From assembly GCA_014595895.1 (NCBI GenBank), contig JABUKB010000001.1, forward strand, positions 806,001 through 870,000: DNA of 64,000 bases, read 5' to 3'. The notes below the pieces were generated by a model. That model saw nothing but the letters and a program-made list of their open reading frames with translations, had not been told where the DNA came from and made no database searches. The stretch's first letter is position 1; each line of letters begins with the position of its first letter. The stretch comes from Lysinibacillus odysseyi. GTDB lineage: Bacteria > Bacillota > Bacilli > Bacillales_A > Planococcaceae. Positions 33,809 to 42,895 of this stretch are shown piece after piece. Both the position numbers and the translations under genes were made by a program.

Positions 33809-34372
33809 ATGAGTATTAAAGATGTAGTTTTGGCAGCATTGTTCGCTGCATTATTAGGGGTGTTAGGAATGATGCCGCCTATTCCATTAGGATTCATTCC
33901 AGTGCCAATTACTTTACAAACTTTAGGAGTTATTTTAGCCGGATGCTTTTTAGGGAAGCGTGTTGGAACAATTAGTATGCTTCTTTTTATTGGTTTAGTA
34001 GCAATTGGTCTACCACTTCTTTCTGGAGGACGCGGAGGAATGGCACCACTACTTGGTCCTTCCGTTGGTTATATTTTATCATGGCCGATTGCAGCATTCT
34101 TCATTGGTTATTTTACAGAAAAAGCATGGAAAAACTTAACGTTGTGGAAAGTAATTGCGATTAACTTTATCTTTGGTGTAGTTCTTGTAGGGATCATCGG
34201 TGCAGTTGTCATGGCTCTGATGACAAATACATCTATTGTAGCTGGCCTTATCAGTGGTGCAGTGTTTATTCCGGGAGATACAATTAAAGCGATTGTCGCA
34301 GCCATTATTTTATTGCAGATCAAAAGCGTAAGCCCTATTCAGCAAAAAGTGCTTAGACCTATTGAACAATAA
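33809..34372 (+). CDS. bioY: Biotin ECF transporter substrate-binding component BioY
   Basis: ATG after AAAGGGGAAAG gives 187 residues with six membrane helices. BioY signatures are visible: PPIPLGFIPVPITLQTLG near the N-terminus, GCFLGKRVG, and the Gly-rich GLPLLSGGRGGMAPLLGPS loop. BioY binds biotin and works with an energising module. Unusually, a complete EcfA1-EcfA2-EcfT module is encoded at the end of the same operon (38354-40630). The BirA operator before it confirms biotin control. Confidence 0.95.
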   Translation: MSIKDVVLAALFAALLGVLGMMPPIPLGFIPVPITLQTLGVILAGCFLGKRVGTISMLLFIGLVAIGLPLLSGGRGGMAPLLGPSVGYILSWPIAAFFIGYFTEKAWKNLTLWKVIAINFIFGVVLVGIIGAVVMALMTNTSIVAGLISGAVFIPGDTIKAIVAAIILLQIKSVSPIQQKVLRPIEQ

Positions 34373-34390
34373 AGAAACGAGGGGTTAACG

Positions 34391-35749
34391 ATGCCGCATT
34401 GTATGGAAGCGATTTTTCAACATGACAGCGAGAAAGTAGCCGTCGTGTTAGAACAAAAAGAGATTACATATAAAGCACTTTTACATGAAGTGAAAAAGCT
34501 AGCAGGTTATTTTCAGCAGCAACAGTACAGCACGATTGGTATTCATATGGAAAACAGCATCGAATGGATTCAATTATTTTTAGGTGCTATTACAGCTGGC
34601 GTGACACCCGTATTATTTGATACAAAGTGGAGCGCACATGAATACGAAAAAATCCGTCAATTTTTACCGGTAGATATCATATTTACTGCTGCTCCCGAAA
34701 TTGATACTGCCTGGCCATTTGAATGTAGAGAAGCAGCATCGCTTTTTATTGGCTTTACATCCGGTACGACGGGTATGCCAAAGGGGTATGAACGAACGCA
34801 TGCGTCATGGTTAGAAAGTTTCCGTGTGACATCGGACGCTTTCCGTTTAGAGCAAGTCGAGCATTATTATGCACCGGGTCCATTAGTCCACTCCATGACG
34901 TTATTCGCTATGATGCAAGCTCTTGTAGAAGGAAAAACCATTCATTTACATCAGAAATTTCAAGAAAGTTCCGCCGTTGCATTATTGAAGAAATACCCGC
35001 AAATGGCACTGTTTGTTGTACCCACTATGGTGGAAAAGCTTGCAGCTACTGGTGAAAGGTATGAAGCAGCAGCTATCATTAGCTCAGGTGCGAAATGGTC
35101 CGATGAGTCAAGACAACGAATCAAACGAGCATTTCCAAACGTACCGCAATATGAGTTTTATGGTGCTTCAGAAGCAAGCTATATTAGTTACTCAGACGGG
35201 ACGAATACGCTGTCTGTCGGAAAACCTTTTTCGAACGTACAAATTTCCATTCGTAATGAAGACTTTCAAGAAGTAGCAGAAGGTGAACTGTATATAAAAA
35301 GTCCAATGGTTTTTAGTGGCTATGTGAAAAATGAAGCAGCTACAAAGGAAATTTTCCGTGATGGCTGGCTGAAAGTAGGGGACATTGCCACGATGGATGA
35401 AGCGGGTTATTTATATTTAATCGGTCGAGAAAAAAACAAAATCATTACAGGTGGCTTAAATGTGTTCCCGGAGGAAGTAGAAAATGTGTTAGCTCGTCAT
35501 TCGGCTGTGGAAGAGGTTATAGTGATGGGTATGGAGGATACATATTGGGGGGAAAAGGTAGTCGCTTGCGTGAAATGGAAAAATGAGCCTTGTTCAGAGG
35601 ATGAAATGCGTGCCTACTGCTCGCTTTATTTGCCTGCATATAAAATACCAAAAGCCTATGTATCTGTAGCAACGTTTGCGTATACAGCGAGCGGAAAAAT
35701 TGCTCGCAATGTGATGAAACAGCAATTAGCAAAGGAGCCGATACGATGA
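34391..35749 (+). CDS. yhfT: Acyl-CoA ligase, YhfT-like
   Basis: ATG after GAGGGGTTAACG begins a 452-residue adenylate-forming enzyme. The P-loop FTSGTTGMPKGYERTHASW, the YGASEASYI motif and the hinge GDIATMDEAGYLYLIGREKNK are all present, as is the C-terminal lysine region (YTASGKIARN). In B. subtilis, yhfU (bioY-like), yhfT and yhfS also form a BirA-controlled operon, which matches the order here. It should activate a fatty or dicarboxylic acid to its CoA ester. The link with biotin suggests a pimelate-like substrate, which is inference. The thiolase start overlaps its stop. Confidence 0.85.
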   Translation: MPHCMEAIFQHDSEKVAVVLEQKEITYKALLHEVKKLAGYFQQQQYSTIGIHMENSIEWIQLFLGAITAGVTPVLFDTKWSAHEYEKIRQFLPVDIIFTAAPEIDTAWPFECREAASLFIGFTSGTTGMPKGYERTHASWLESFRVTSDAFRLEQVEHYYAPGPLVHSMTLFAMMQALVEGKTIHLHQKFQESSAVALLKKYPQMALFVVPTMVEKLAATGERYEAAAIISSGAKWSDESRQRIKRAFPNVPQYEFYGASEASYISYSDGTNTLSVGKPFSNVQISIRNEDFQEVAEGELYIKSPMVFSGYVKNEAATKEIFRDGWLKVGDIATMDEAGYLYLIGREKNKIITGGLNVFPEEVENVLARHSAVEEVIVMGMEDTYWGEKVVACVKWKNEPCSEDEMRAYCSLYLPAYKIPKAYVSVATFAYTASGKIARNVMKQQLAKEPIR

Positions 35750-36885
35750 ATGAAGTAGGGATTGTTTGGGCAAGGCGAACACCGATTGGAAAAGCGGGCG
35801 CTCAATTTGCAGAACTAGAGCCTCAGGATTTAGTCGAGCCTTTACTACGAGATGCTATTGAGCAAACGAATATAGATGCTTCACTTATTGATGATGTGAT
35901 TCTTGGAAATGTCGTGGGACCTGGGGGCAATATTGCAAGACTTAGTTTACTGCAAGCAGGTTATCCAGTGGAAGTTCCTGGTGTGACGGTAGATCGACAA
36001 TGCGGTTCTGGTCTTGAAGCCATTATGCGAGGCTTTGAAGCGATCAAAAGCGGGCAAGCACAAATTATTTTGGCAGGCGGTGTAGAAAGTGTCAGTCGCG
36101 CGCCATGGAAGCTTGCCAAACCAACCACTCTTTATAGAAGCCCGCGTGTTTTTGATCGTGCGCAGTTTACTCCGGATGCTTATGGGGACCCAGACATGGG
36201 CGTTGCGGCAGAAAACGTTGCCGAGCAATTTCACATTTCACGGGAAGACCAAGATACATATGCTCTCCGCAGTCATCAAAAGGCGGTGCACAGTCAACAA
36301 ACAGGGCGCTTTTCACAAGAAATCGTGAAAGTAGCAAATATTGATCAAGATGAATGCCCACGCCTGTCAACATCCATCGAAAAACTGGCAGCATTAAAGC
36401 CTGTCTTCCAACAAGACGGGACGGTTACGGCAGGAAATGCTTGTCCGATGAATGACGGTGCAGCCGTAGTGATGCTTATGTCTAAAAACATGTGGCAGCA
36501 ATTAGGTTTGCGTCCATTAGCAGTAATTAAAGATGCAGTCGCAGCAGGTGTTGATCCCCAAATTTTAGGGATAGGACCTGTTCCTGCTACAAAAAAGTTA
36601 CTACAACGACAACAGCTTACGGTAGAAGATTTAGATGTGGTGGAATTCAATGAAGCTTTTGCTTCACAAGTATTAGCGAGTATTCGGGCACTAGATATTC
36701 CAGAAGAGAAGGTTAATGTAGGGGGAGGGGCTTTAGCATTAGGTCATCCGTACGGTGCGTCAGGTGCGATTTTGGTAACCCGTCTCGTGCACGAGCTACA
36801 AAAACCGAATATGCGCAGAGGGTTGGCAACACTTGGTATTGGTGGCGGTTTAGGGTTAAGTATGTATGTAGAAAGAGGGGAATGA
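35746..36885 (+). CDS. yhfS: Acetyl-CoA C-acyltransferase (thiolase), YhfS-like
   Basis: This 379-residue thiolase overlaps the ligase gene by four bases. It has the nucleophilic Cys in VDRQCGSGLEAI (about residue 86), NEAFASQ, the GGGALALGHPYGASGA histidine motif, and a C-terminal GIGGGLGLSMYVER in which the usual catalytic Cys of CxGGGxG is replaced by Ile. The second catalytic Cys therefore appears to be missing, as in some condensing-type or specialised thiolases. It would join or cleave acyl-CoA units. Context ties it to the biotin operon. Confidence 0.85.
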   Translation: MNEVGIVWARRTPIGKAGAQFAELEPQDLVEPLLRDAIEQTNIDASLIDDVILGNVVGPGGNIARLSLLQAGYPVEVPGVTVDRQCGSGLEAIMRGFEAIKSGQAQIILAGGVESVSRAPWKLAKPTTLYRSPRVFDRAQFTPDAYGDPDMGVAAENVAEQFHISREDQDTYALRSHQKAVHSQQTGRFSQEIVKVANIDQDECPRLSTSIEKLAALKPVFQQDGTVTAGNACPMNDGAAVVMLMSKNMWQQLGLRPLAVIKDAVAAGVDPQILGIGPVPATKKLLQRQQLTVEDLDVVEFNEAFASQVLASIRALDIPEEKVNVGGGALALGHPYGASGAILVTRLVHELQKPNMRRGLATLGIGGGLGLSMYVERGE

Positions 36886-36887
36886 GG

Positions 36888-37241
36888 ATGAAGCTCACTG
36901 CAAATTGGTATGTAAAAAAAGAAGACGTGAATGCGTATCAGCGGCTTGTTGGTTTAGATGAAACAGAGGTTTTGCCTCTGAGTTATTTACCAATTGCGTA
37001 TCAACGCTTTGAGCACATTCCATGGTTAGAAAATATAGCGATTTTTCATGTAGACCAGCAATGCATCTGTCATGAGCTGTTGATGGCAAATAAGCATTAT
37101 GATTGTACATTAACATTACTCAATAAAAAGCAAACATCCAAAGGACATTGGATTTATGAACAGAAGTTACAATGCTTTGAAGAAAATCGACTTTTAGCGA
37201 CACAATATATTACACTTTTTCAGCGAGGAGTAGGGAAATGA
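36888..37241 (+). CDS. Hotdog-fold half-protein (MaoC N-terminal, HadA-like)
   Basis: An ATG at 36882 overlaps the thiolase stop, but the ATG at 36888 has AGAGGGG at proper spacing and is preferred (117 residues). The protein has the strand order of a hotdog fold but lacks the D-x4-H catalytic motif. The next gene encodes the catalytic half. The arrangement equals the HadA/HadB-type heterodimeric (R)-hydratases, where one chain binds the acyl tail and the other carries the active site. Confidence 0.6.
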   Translation: MKLTANWYVKKEDVNAYQRLVGLDETEVLPLSYLPIAYQRFEHIPWLENIAIFHVDQQCICHELLMANKHYDCTLTLLNKKQTSKGHWIYEQKLQCFEENRLLATQYITLFQRGVGK

Positions 37242-37567
37242 AACGTACAATTACAGCGGATGACGTGAAGCAATTTGCACTAGTGAGTGGAGATGCCGCG
37301 CCAATTCATGTAAGTGTCGAAGCAGCACAGGAAGCCGGCTTTACACAACCAATTGCACATGGGCTGTATATCATGGCTTTATGTGAGGCATATGTGAAAC
37401 AACAGTATCCTGAACAAGTGTTTCACGCTTGCCAGGGACAATTTCTAGCACCGCTACAAGTGCCAAATGAAATTGACATTCTGTTAACACCTGAAGCAAA
37501 TGCTGTGGAAGTGAGCGTAACGTGTCACATGCAACTGGTTTTTAAAGGCATATTTAAGGAGCAATAA
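37238..37567 (+). CDS. MaoC-like enoyl hydratase/dehydratase, catalytic half
   Basis: This 109-residue hotdog protein overlaps the previous gene by four bases. It shows the MaoC active-site pattern SGDAAPIHVS, with Asp and His five residues apart, followed by the conserved FTQPIAHGLYIMAL helix. It should interconvert 3-hydroxyacyl and 2-enoyl thioesters, together with the preceding hotdog half. It is short for a MaoC protein (usually about 140), consistent with a division of labour between two chains. Confidence 0.78.
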   Translation: MKRTITADDVKQFALVSGDAAPIHVSVEAAQEAGFTQPIAHGLYIMALCEAYVKQQYPEQVFHACQGQFLAPLQVPNEIDILLTPEANAVEVSVTCHMQLVFKGIFKEQ

Positions 37568-37569
37568 AA

Positions 37570-38367
37570 ATGATTATCATAACAGGAGCAACAAGAGGAA
37601 TTGGTTTAGCCATTGCACAAGCTTTACAGCATACATACCCATTAATTGTACAGGGCACAACGGAACAATCAGTGAAAGGATTACAACAAACATTAGCACA
37701 GGCAACACAACCAATTCATTATATAGTCGCGGATTTCTTAAAGGATACAGAAGTAGAAGAAATGCTGGAAACGATTCAAGCAATGAATCCTTCGTTGCGT
37801 GCCATCATTCATTGCGCGGGAAATACTGAAGATGCAAAGGCAAAAAATATGTCCTATGAAAGCTTTCAACGGATTCAGAAAGTCCATGTAGACAGCTTTT
37901 TCCGCCTGACGACAGGGCTTGTGGATTATCTGGAGCAAGATAGTGACATTTTATGTATGACCTCTACGGCCGGTATGTTTGGTTCAAAAGGACAGCTTAA
38001 TTATAGTGCAGCAAAAGGGGCATTATTAGCGATGACCTATACATTAAGTCAAGAATGGGGAGCTCAACAAATTCGAGTGAACGCCATTTCTCCGGCCGCT
38101 TTAACTGATATGACACGCCCTGTTATTGAATATTTAGAACAAAAAAGTAAAGATACAAACACCCCCTTCCCAGCATTCTGGAAAATTGGTTCTCCAGAAG
38201 AGGTGGCTCAATTTATCGTTCAGTTCTTAGCGAAACGCCCAAGCATTACTGGTGCAGTGATTGGGGTAAATGGGCAACAGGTAACCCTTTATGATCAGAT
38301 GAAACCAGTACTTCAAACAACGGAAGCTGACTTTTGGGAGGAGTATTCGTTCCATGTTAAGCAGTAA
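37570..38367 (+). CDS. Short-chain dehydrogenase/reductase, FabG-like
   Basis: ATG after AAGGAGC starts 265 residues with the SDR cofactor loop TGATRGIGLAIA, the HCAGN motif, catalytic Ser (MTSTAGMFGS), the Tyr-Lys pair in NYSAAKGA, and the ISPAAL turn. It resembles 3-ketoacyl reductases. Between a hydratase pair and a thiolase it would supply the ketoacyl/hydroxyacyl step of an acyl-chain cycle. It overlaps the next gene by 14 bases. Confidence 0.85.
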   Translation: MIIITGATRGIGLAIAQALQHTYPLIVQGTTEQSVKGLQQTLAQATQPIHYIVADFLKDTEVEEMLETIQAMNPSLRAIIHCAGNTEDAKAKNMSYESFQRIQKVHVDSFFRLTTGLVDYLEQDSDILCMTSTAGMFGSKGQLNYSAAKGALLAMTYTLSQEWGAQQIRVNAISPAALTDMTRPVIEYLEQKSKDTNTPFPAFWKIGSPEEVAQFIVQFLAKRPSITGAVIGVNGQQVTLYDQMKPVLQTTEADFWEEYSFHVKQ

Positions 38368-39097
38368 TCAATTTACGTATCGTCATGTAGGTACTTCTGG
38401 CGTATCCAATATTTCTTTTACAGTGCAACCCGGGGAATGTGTCGTTGTTATTGGTGAAAATGGAAGTGGTAAGTCTACATTACTCCAAGCAATCGCAGGA
38501 CTATTACCGGCTCAGCAAGGACAAATAACGTGGAATGGAGAAGCTGTTTCACCTCAAAAAATCGGTATTGTATTTCAACATCCAGACCATCAATTTATCA
38601 CGACCTCCGTGTTAGATGAGATGGTCTTTGGCTTAGAAAATTTAAAAGTCGAGCGTTCAGAAATGGAAGGACGCGTGAGAGAGGCACTCGCTCTTGTCAA
38701 TATGGAATGGACCCTGCATGCACACCCGCAGCAACTATCAGGTGGAGAGAAACAACGAATTGCCATTGCCGCCATTTTAGCTATGCAACCAGAGGTTTTA
38801 TTGTTAGATGAAGTAACGGCGATGTTAGATCCACAGGCGCGGGAACAAATCTATCAAATTATAAAGCAGCTGAAAAAGCAGCAAAAGACGATTATTTATA
38901 CAACGCATTTAACAGAAGAATATGCATTTGCAGACCGTTGTCTTCTCTTAGAAAAAGGAGAATTGCGGCAAGATATAACACTAGAAGAGCTTGCCATGAC
39001 GGAAACGACTGCTTTGCCATTTTCACTACAGCTACAGCGAGCATGCGGTGCCCCTTTACGCAACATTTCATGGGAGGAGTATATTGAATCACTATGA
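38354..39097 (+). CDS. ecfA1: ECF transporter ATPase EcfA1
   Basis: ATG after GGGAGGAG, inside the end of the SDR gene, gives 247 residues. Walker A is GENGSGKSTLL, the signature LSGGEKQRIAIAA and Walker B VLLLDEVTAMLD. A Q-loop reads VFQHPDHQF, the form typical of ECF/CbiO ATPases. With EcfA2 and EcfT it powers substrate-binding S components; here BioY is the obvious client. Confidence 0.88.
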   Translation: MLSSNQFTYRHVGTSGVSNISFTVQPGECVVVIGENGSGKSTLLQAIAGLLPAQQGQITWNGEAVSPQKIGIVFQHPDHQFITTSVLDEMVFGLENLKVERSEMEGRVREALALVNMEWTLHAHPQQLSGGEKQRIAIAAILAMQPEVLLLDEVTAMLDPQAREQIYQIIKQLKKQQKTIIYTTHLTEEYAFADRCLLLEKGELRQDITLEELAMTETTALPFSLQLQRACGAPLRNISWEEYIESL

Positions 39098-39906
39098 ACA
39101 TCGCTTTACATGATATTACAGTGCGAAAAGGGCAGACAACCGTAGTGGAGAATTTGTGCCTTACATTTCCACAAGGTGAGTGGACAGCTATTGTGGGAAA
39201 AAACGGGGTCGGAAAATCGACTGTTTTAGAAGTTATAAAAGGGCTCACAACACCTGTTATGGGTCATATTGAAACCCCTCCAAACATCGGTTACATGTTC
39301 CAGCAAGTGGACCAACAATTTTTTGAACCAACTGTAGAGAAGGAGCTTACGTTTACGTTACGTTATTTAAAAACAAAGGAAGCCATTGTACAGCAACGGT
39401 TACAGGAAATGATGAATTTATTTCAACTAGAACCATCACTTCTTGAGCAGTCACCTTACCATCTAAGTGGTGGGCAAAAAAAGCGCATTGCCCTGGCAAC
39501 GGTTTTGATGGGTGAGCCGGATGTGTTGTTACTGGACGAGCCTACAGCAGGATTAGATGCAACACAAAAAGAGCAGTTATTGAACATCTTGAAGTCTTGG
39601 CAACAACAAGGGAAAACGATTATTTGTATCACCCATGAGCTAGAAGATGTACTGCAATATGCTGACAATGTTTTTGTAATGGGAAACGGGACAGCACAAT
39701 TTTTGCCCGTAGAAGAAGCGTTCTTTATGAGACCAACTGTATTGACAGACGCTCAGCTGTTATTACCGCCCGTTGTTCGTTGCTTTCATGACATATCGAA
39801 ACGTTTGGAGAAACCATTACAAACATCTACAAAGCCACAACAGCTGCTTGCTATCATTGCAGAGGGAGTGAAGGAATATGGTAGTCGCGCTACAATACGT
39901 GAATAA
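39094..39906 (+). CDS. ecfA2: ECF transporter ATPase EcfA2
   Basis: This 270-residue ATPase overlaps ecfA1 by four bases. Walker A is GKNGVGKSTVL, the Q-loop MFQQVDQQFF, the signature LSGGQKKRIALA and Walker B LLLDEPTAGLD. It pairs with EcfA1. The C-terminal 60 residues (from RPTVLTDAQLLLPPVV) match the extra domain of EcfA2 proteins. Confidence 0.88.
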   Translation: MNIALHDITVRKGQTTVVENLCLTFPQGEWTAIVGKNGVGKSTVLEVIKGLTTPVMGHIETPPNIGYMFQQVDQQFFEPTVEKELTFTLRYLKTKEAIVQQRLQEMMNLFQLEPSLLEQSPYHLSGGQKKRIALATVLMGEPDVLLLDEPTAGLDATQKEQLLNILKSWQQQGKTIICITHELEDVLQYADNVFVMGNGTAQFLPVEEAFFMRPTVLTDAQLLLPPVVRCFHDISKRLEKPLQTSTKPQQLLAIIAEGVKEYGSRATIRE

Positions 39907-40630
39907 GGAAACCAAAATACATCAATTAGATTCGCGTATTAAGCTCATTTCACTTGTGCTGTTATTAGGTGGATTTTCACAGCTCAACTCGATTGTCAGC
40001 TATAGTCTTGCTGCTTTGATTATTTTTATTATTGTGCACATAGGACAGTTGTCTCTAACAAATGTTTGGCAAGCTGTTCGACCTATGACATTTATTTTAC
40101 TGTTTACTTTTGGCTATCATGTCCTGCTTTCGGGGGATAGCTATTTTTCAATAGAAGGAGCGCTTATTGGCGGTCAATATGTGATTCGGATTTTACTCAT
40201 GGTTGTGTTGGCTGTTGTCTTAACCTTTACAACCAGTCCATTGGCATTAGCGCTAGGGTTGGAACGTTTACTGTTACCATTTCAAAAAATAGGTTTGCCT
40301 GTTGGGAAAATTTCGTTAATGTTTACAATTGCGCTTCGTTTTTTACCGTTAATTGTAGAAGAATGGCAACGGATTCAAGTAAGCCAAAAAGCACGTGGCA
40401 TTATAGCAACTACATTTAGAGAAAGAATCACATTGACCATTAAGACGCTTGTACCGCTGTTATTATCCCTTGTTACACGCGCGGATCAAATTACGTTAGC
40501 AATTGAAGCACGTGCATTTGGAAATGGGACAGACCGGACACACTATCACGTATTGACAATCAAGCCTGTTGAATATGTATATGTCGGGCTTTCCCTTTTA
40601 TTGATGGTTGTGTTATGGGGTGTAGCATAA
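39878..40630 (+). CDS. ecfT: ECF transporter transmembrane protein EcfT
   Basis: ATG after GAGTGAAGGAAT overlaps ecfA2 by 29 bases. The 250-residue protein has an N-terminal amphipathic region (NKETKIHQLDSRIKLIS), five to six helices, and the two Ala-Arg coupling motifs that contact the ATPases: QKARGIIA and IEARAFGNG. It closes the biotin operon. Most Bacillales encode one general ecfAAT near ribosomal protein genes, so this looks like a dedicated second module. Confidence 0.9.
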   Translation: MVVALQYVNKETKIHQLDSRIKLISLVLLLGGFSQLNSIVSYSLAALIIFIIVHIGQLSLTNVWQAVRPMTFILLFTFGYHVLLSGDSYFSIEGALIGGQYVIRILLMVVLAVVLTFTTSPLALALGLERLLLPFQKIGLPVGKISLMFTIALRFLPLIVEEWQRIQVSQKARGIIATTFRERITLTIKTLVPLLLSLVTRADQITLAIEARAFGNGTDRTHYHVLTIKPVEYVYVGLSLLLMVVLWGVA

Positions 40631-40756
40631 AGGGACTAACATATGAAAACACGTATAACAGAACGTATTTACGAAGGACAAAAAATAGTTTTGTTTTTGT
40701 AAGGCAGGGATTGGTCTGATGAATGAAGTTGTCTAGATAGAGACACTTGTTAAACA

Positions 40757-41133
40757 AATGCTAGCTAAATATACTGCTAGTAAACATGCTTTACTTTACT
40801 AGCATCAATGAGCAGGAGGGAAATAATGCTAAAACTGCGAGGACATCATATTTTTTGTTTAATTGGCTTTAGAGGAATGGGCTACTCAAAAGAATATGCC
40901 GCGAATATGGCAAAGGTCCAGGAGAAGTTACGTGCGTTTCCAGACACACCCCTTTGTCTCGTGAACGGTGCGGATGATTTATGTGCAAAGTTTCCTTGTG
41001 ACCAACCGTATCACTGTGATACAGCACGTGTATTAGAGCAAGACCAACGTTTTTTAGACAAGCTACAGCTCCAAGTCGGCGAGGTCATCACATGGCGTGA
41101 GATAGAAAACCGGGTACAACACCTCGTTACGCC
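40757..41133 (+). repeat. Duplicated segment, full copy (DUF1284 gene and leader)
   Basis: About 70 bases of leader (ATGCTAGCTAA, then an imperfect TACTAGCAT-type palindrome) plus some 310 bases of coding sequence recur at 61230-61617 with high identity. The second copy loses similarity in the middle of the gene. Confidence 0.75.
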
Positions 41134-41248
41134 TGCCGTGATAGAGGAAGTGTGTTTTGATTGTCAGTGGCGTGGTTATGGGGTATGTGAAGAAGGGGTG
41201 CAGCGGATTCGGCAAGGGCAGGGGTTAGTGGAGGTAAAAACGAAGTAA
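40826..41248 (+). CDS. DUF1284 cysteine-rich protein
   Basis: ATG after GCAGGAGGG gives 140 residues beginning LKLRGHHIFCLIGFRGMGYS. Conserved Cys and His residues are spread along it (HHIFC, LCLVNGADDLC, PCDQPYHCDT, VCFDCQWRGYGVC), as in DUF1284 proteins, which may bind a metal or an iron-sulfur cluster. Function is unknown. It is the intact version of the truncated gene at 61300. Confidence 0.82.
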   Translation: MLKLRGHHIFCLIGFRGMGYSKEYAANMAKVQEKLRAFPDTPLCLVNGADDLCAKFPCDQPYHCDTARVLEQDQRFLDKLQLQVGEVITWREIENRVQHLVTPAVIEEVCFDCQWRGYGVCEEGVQRIRQGQGLVEVKTK

Positions 41249-41745
41249 GGGATTTCTTTTAGTTGAGGTTCTGAGTTTACAAGTCTTTATTTTGTTTGTC
41301 TGACTTTGTGTAGCTTATTCATTATAGTATTACTGAGAGGGTACGCACGAGGAAGAATACTGTAATTAACTTCTAAAAATGTTGATAACTCGGCGATTCT
41401 AGTTAGTACAATTTGGGGATAGAGAAACCAAAATAACATGAAAAAACGCAAAAGCTTGAACGGGCTTTTGCGTTTTAAATTTTTGTGCATCATTCTTAGT
41501 AAAAGAAAAGCTAAGAGGCATTAAAAGAGCTATTTACAGCTAATTTATGAGTTGGTTTTCCTGAAACGTTTGTTCGTTTTTACTAAAGGTGTAGTAGTTA
41601 ATTATTTAAATTCAATTAAGACGATAGGTCCTTATTTATGGTTTAAAATGGTATTATAGTAATATGAACTCTACATTAATAAAAATTTATTTTGGTCATA
41701 ATATGCCCAATTGAATATGTAAAATAGTTTGCAAGAGGTATTGCT
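41249..41745. other. Intergenic region with one terminator
   Basis: A strong terminator at 41443-41476 is the only firm feature. An AT-rich stretch around 41640-41690 could hold the promoter of the decayed WYL regulator. No gene is seen. Confidence 0.5.
41443..41476. terminator. Intrinsic terminator
   Basis: AAAACGCAAAAGC (41443-41455) pairs perfectly with GCTTTTGCGTTTT (41464-41476) around an eight-base loop. Confidence 0.75.
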
Positions 41746-42734
41746 ATGAGCAACAAGAAAGAGTCACAAGTTTATCGTGTGTTGCCTTTGTACGAACGCA
41801 TAAAGAATGGTCAGGAAATTGTTAAAAAGTAAGAAGCTGCAAGATTTCATACTAGCGAAAAGTCGATTCAGCGTGATTTTCAAAGCATAAGAGACTTTCT
41901 TGAGTTGAAAAATACAAATGAATATCTTGCCTGGGACTCTTCAAGAAAGCGTGTGTATTAGAAACTGCATCACCGAAGTAGCTTAGAAATGAAGAGATTT
42001 TCGCTAATTTGAAAGTCTTAATTGAATCGCGAGCCTTTCCTAAAGTTGAAATGGATGACTTAATTGATAAATTAACTTCTTTGGCGAGAAAGGAAGTCAC
42101 CACTTAATTAAACAAATGATGGTAAACGAAAAGTATTTATATGTGGAGCTTCATCATATGAAAGAATTGCTGGGGTTATTATGGTAGCTATCATTGGCTA
42201 TCCAAAGCAAGAAGATGATCTATGTGAATTACAAGCGTGAATTTGATAAGGAAACTAAAAGGCGTGTATTAAAGCATGTGGGAATTATGTTTTCGGAATT
42301 TTACTTCTATCTAATAGCCTATTCGGCTGTGTATGATTTTGACTATTCAACCATTTATCATATTGAACAATTTGAGCGGACAGGGGTATTATTCAAAGTA
42401 CCTTACGACGAAAGGTTCTAAGAAGATGGATTTCTTAAAAGGGTGCAATTCATGTATCTATGTGAGTTGATCACGGTGAAGTTTTAAATTCACCGACCTT
42501 TCCCCACAAGCTGTGATGGACAGGCTACCTACAGCGCGGGTTGTAGAAAAGCTTGAGGGGGCGTGATTTTTGAAGCTGAGTTGTTTGGTAATGGGGTTAA
42601 GATGTGGTTGTTGAGTCAGGGGGGAGTATGTTGAAATACTGCAACCATTGGATTTTAGGCAAGATTTTGCAGATGTTATTAGACGAATTAAAGAACTGTA
42701 TGAATGGGATACAAGTTTTATTGATTATCATTGA
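41746..42734 (+). pseudogene. Decayed WYL-domain transcriptional regulator
   Basis: Read across stops and frameshifts, this stretch gives a whole WYL regulator. The N-terminal HTH reads ESQVYRVLPLYERIKNGQEI, then an in-frame TAA at 41830, then HTSEKSIQRDFQSIRDFLEL, then a TAG at 41959. The middle part reads LIDKLTSLARKE and the WYL core YVNYKREFDKETKRRVLKHV and FSEFYFYLIAY. The C-terminal part reads GEYVEVLQPLDF and IRRIKELYEWDTSF, ending at a TGA. At least two nonsense and several frameshift changes make it dead. WYL regulators often control defence genes; an intact GTPase operon starts 160 bases downstream. Confidence 0.85.
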
Positions 42735-42895
42735 AAGAGATTTTAGCGGTATCTTTTTAGCAAGACACGGTTGTTTAAAATAGTTATTAAATGCATGGAA
42801 ATTAGATATCAATGATTGTTCTTTAATTCAAAGAATATAAATTTTTGTGGATAAGTTAGTAATATAACCAAGTTTGTTAATGAAAGGTGATTAAT

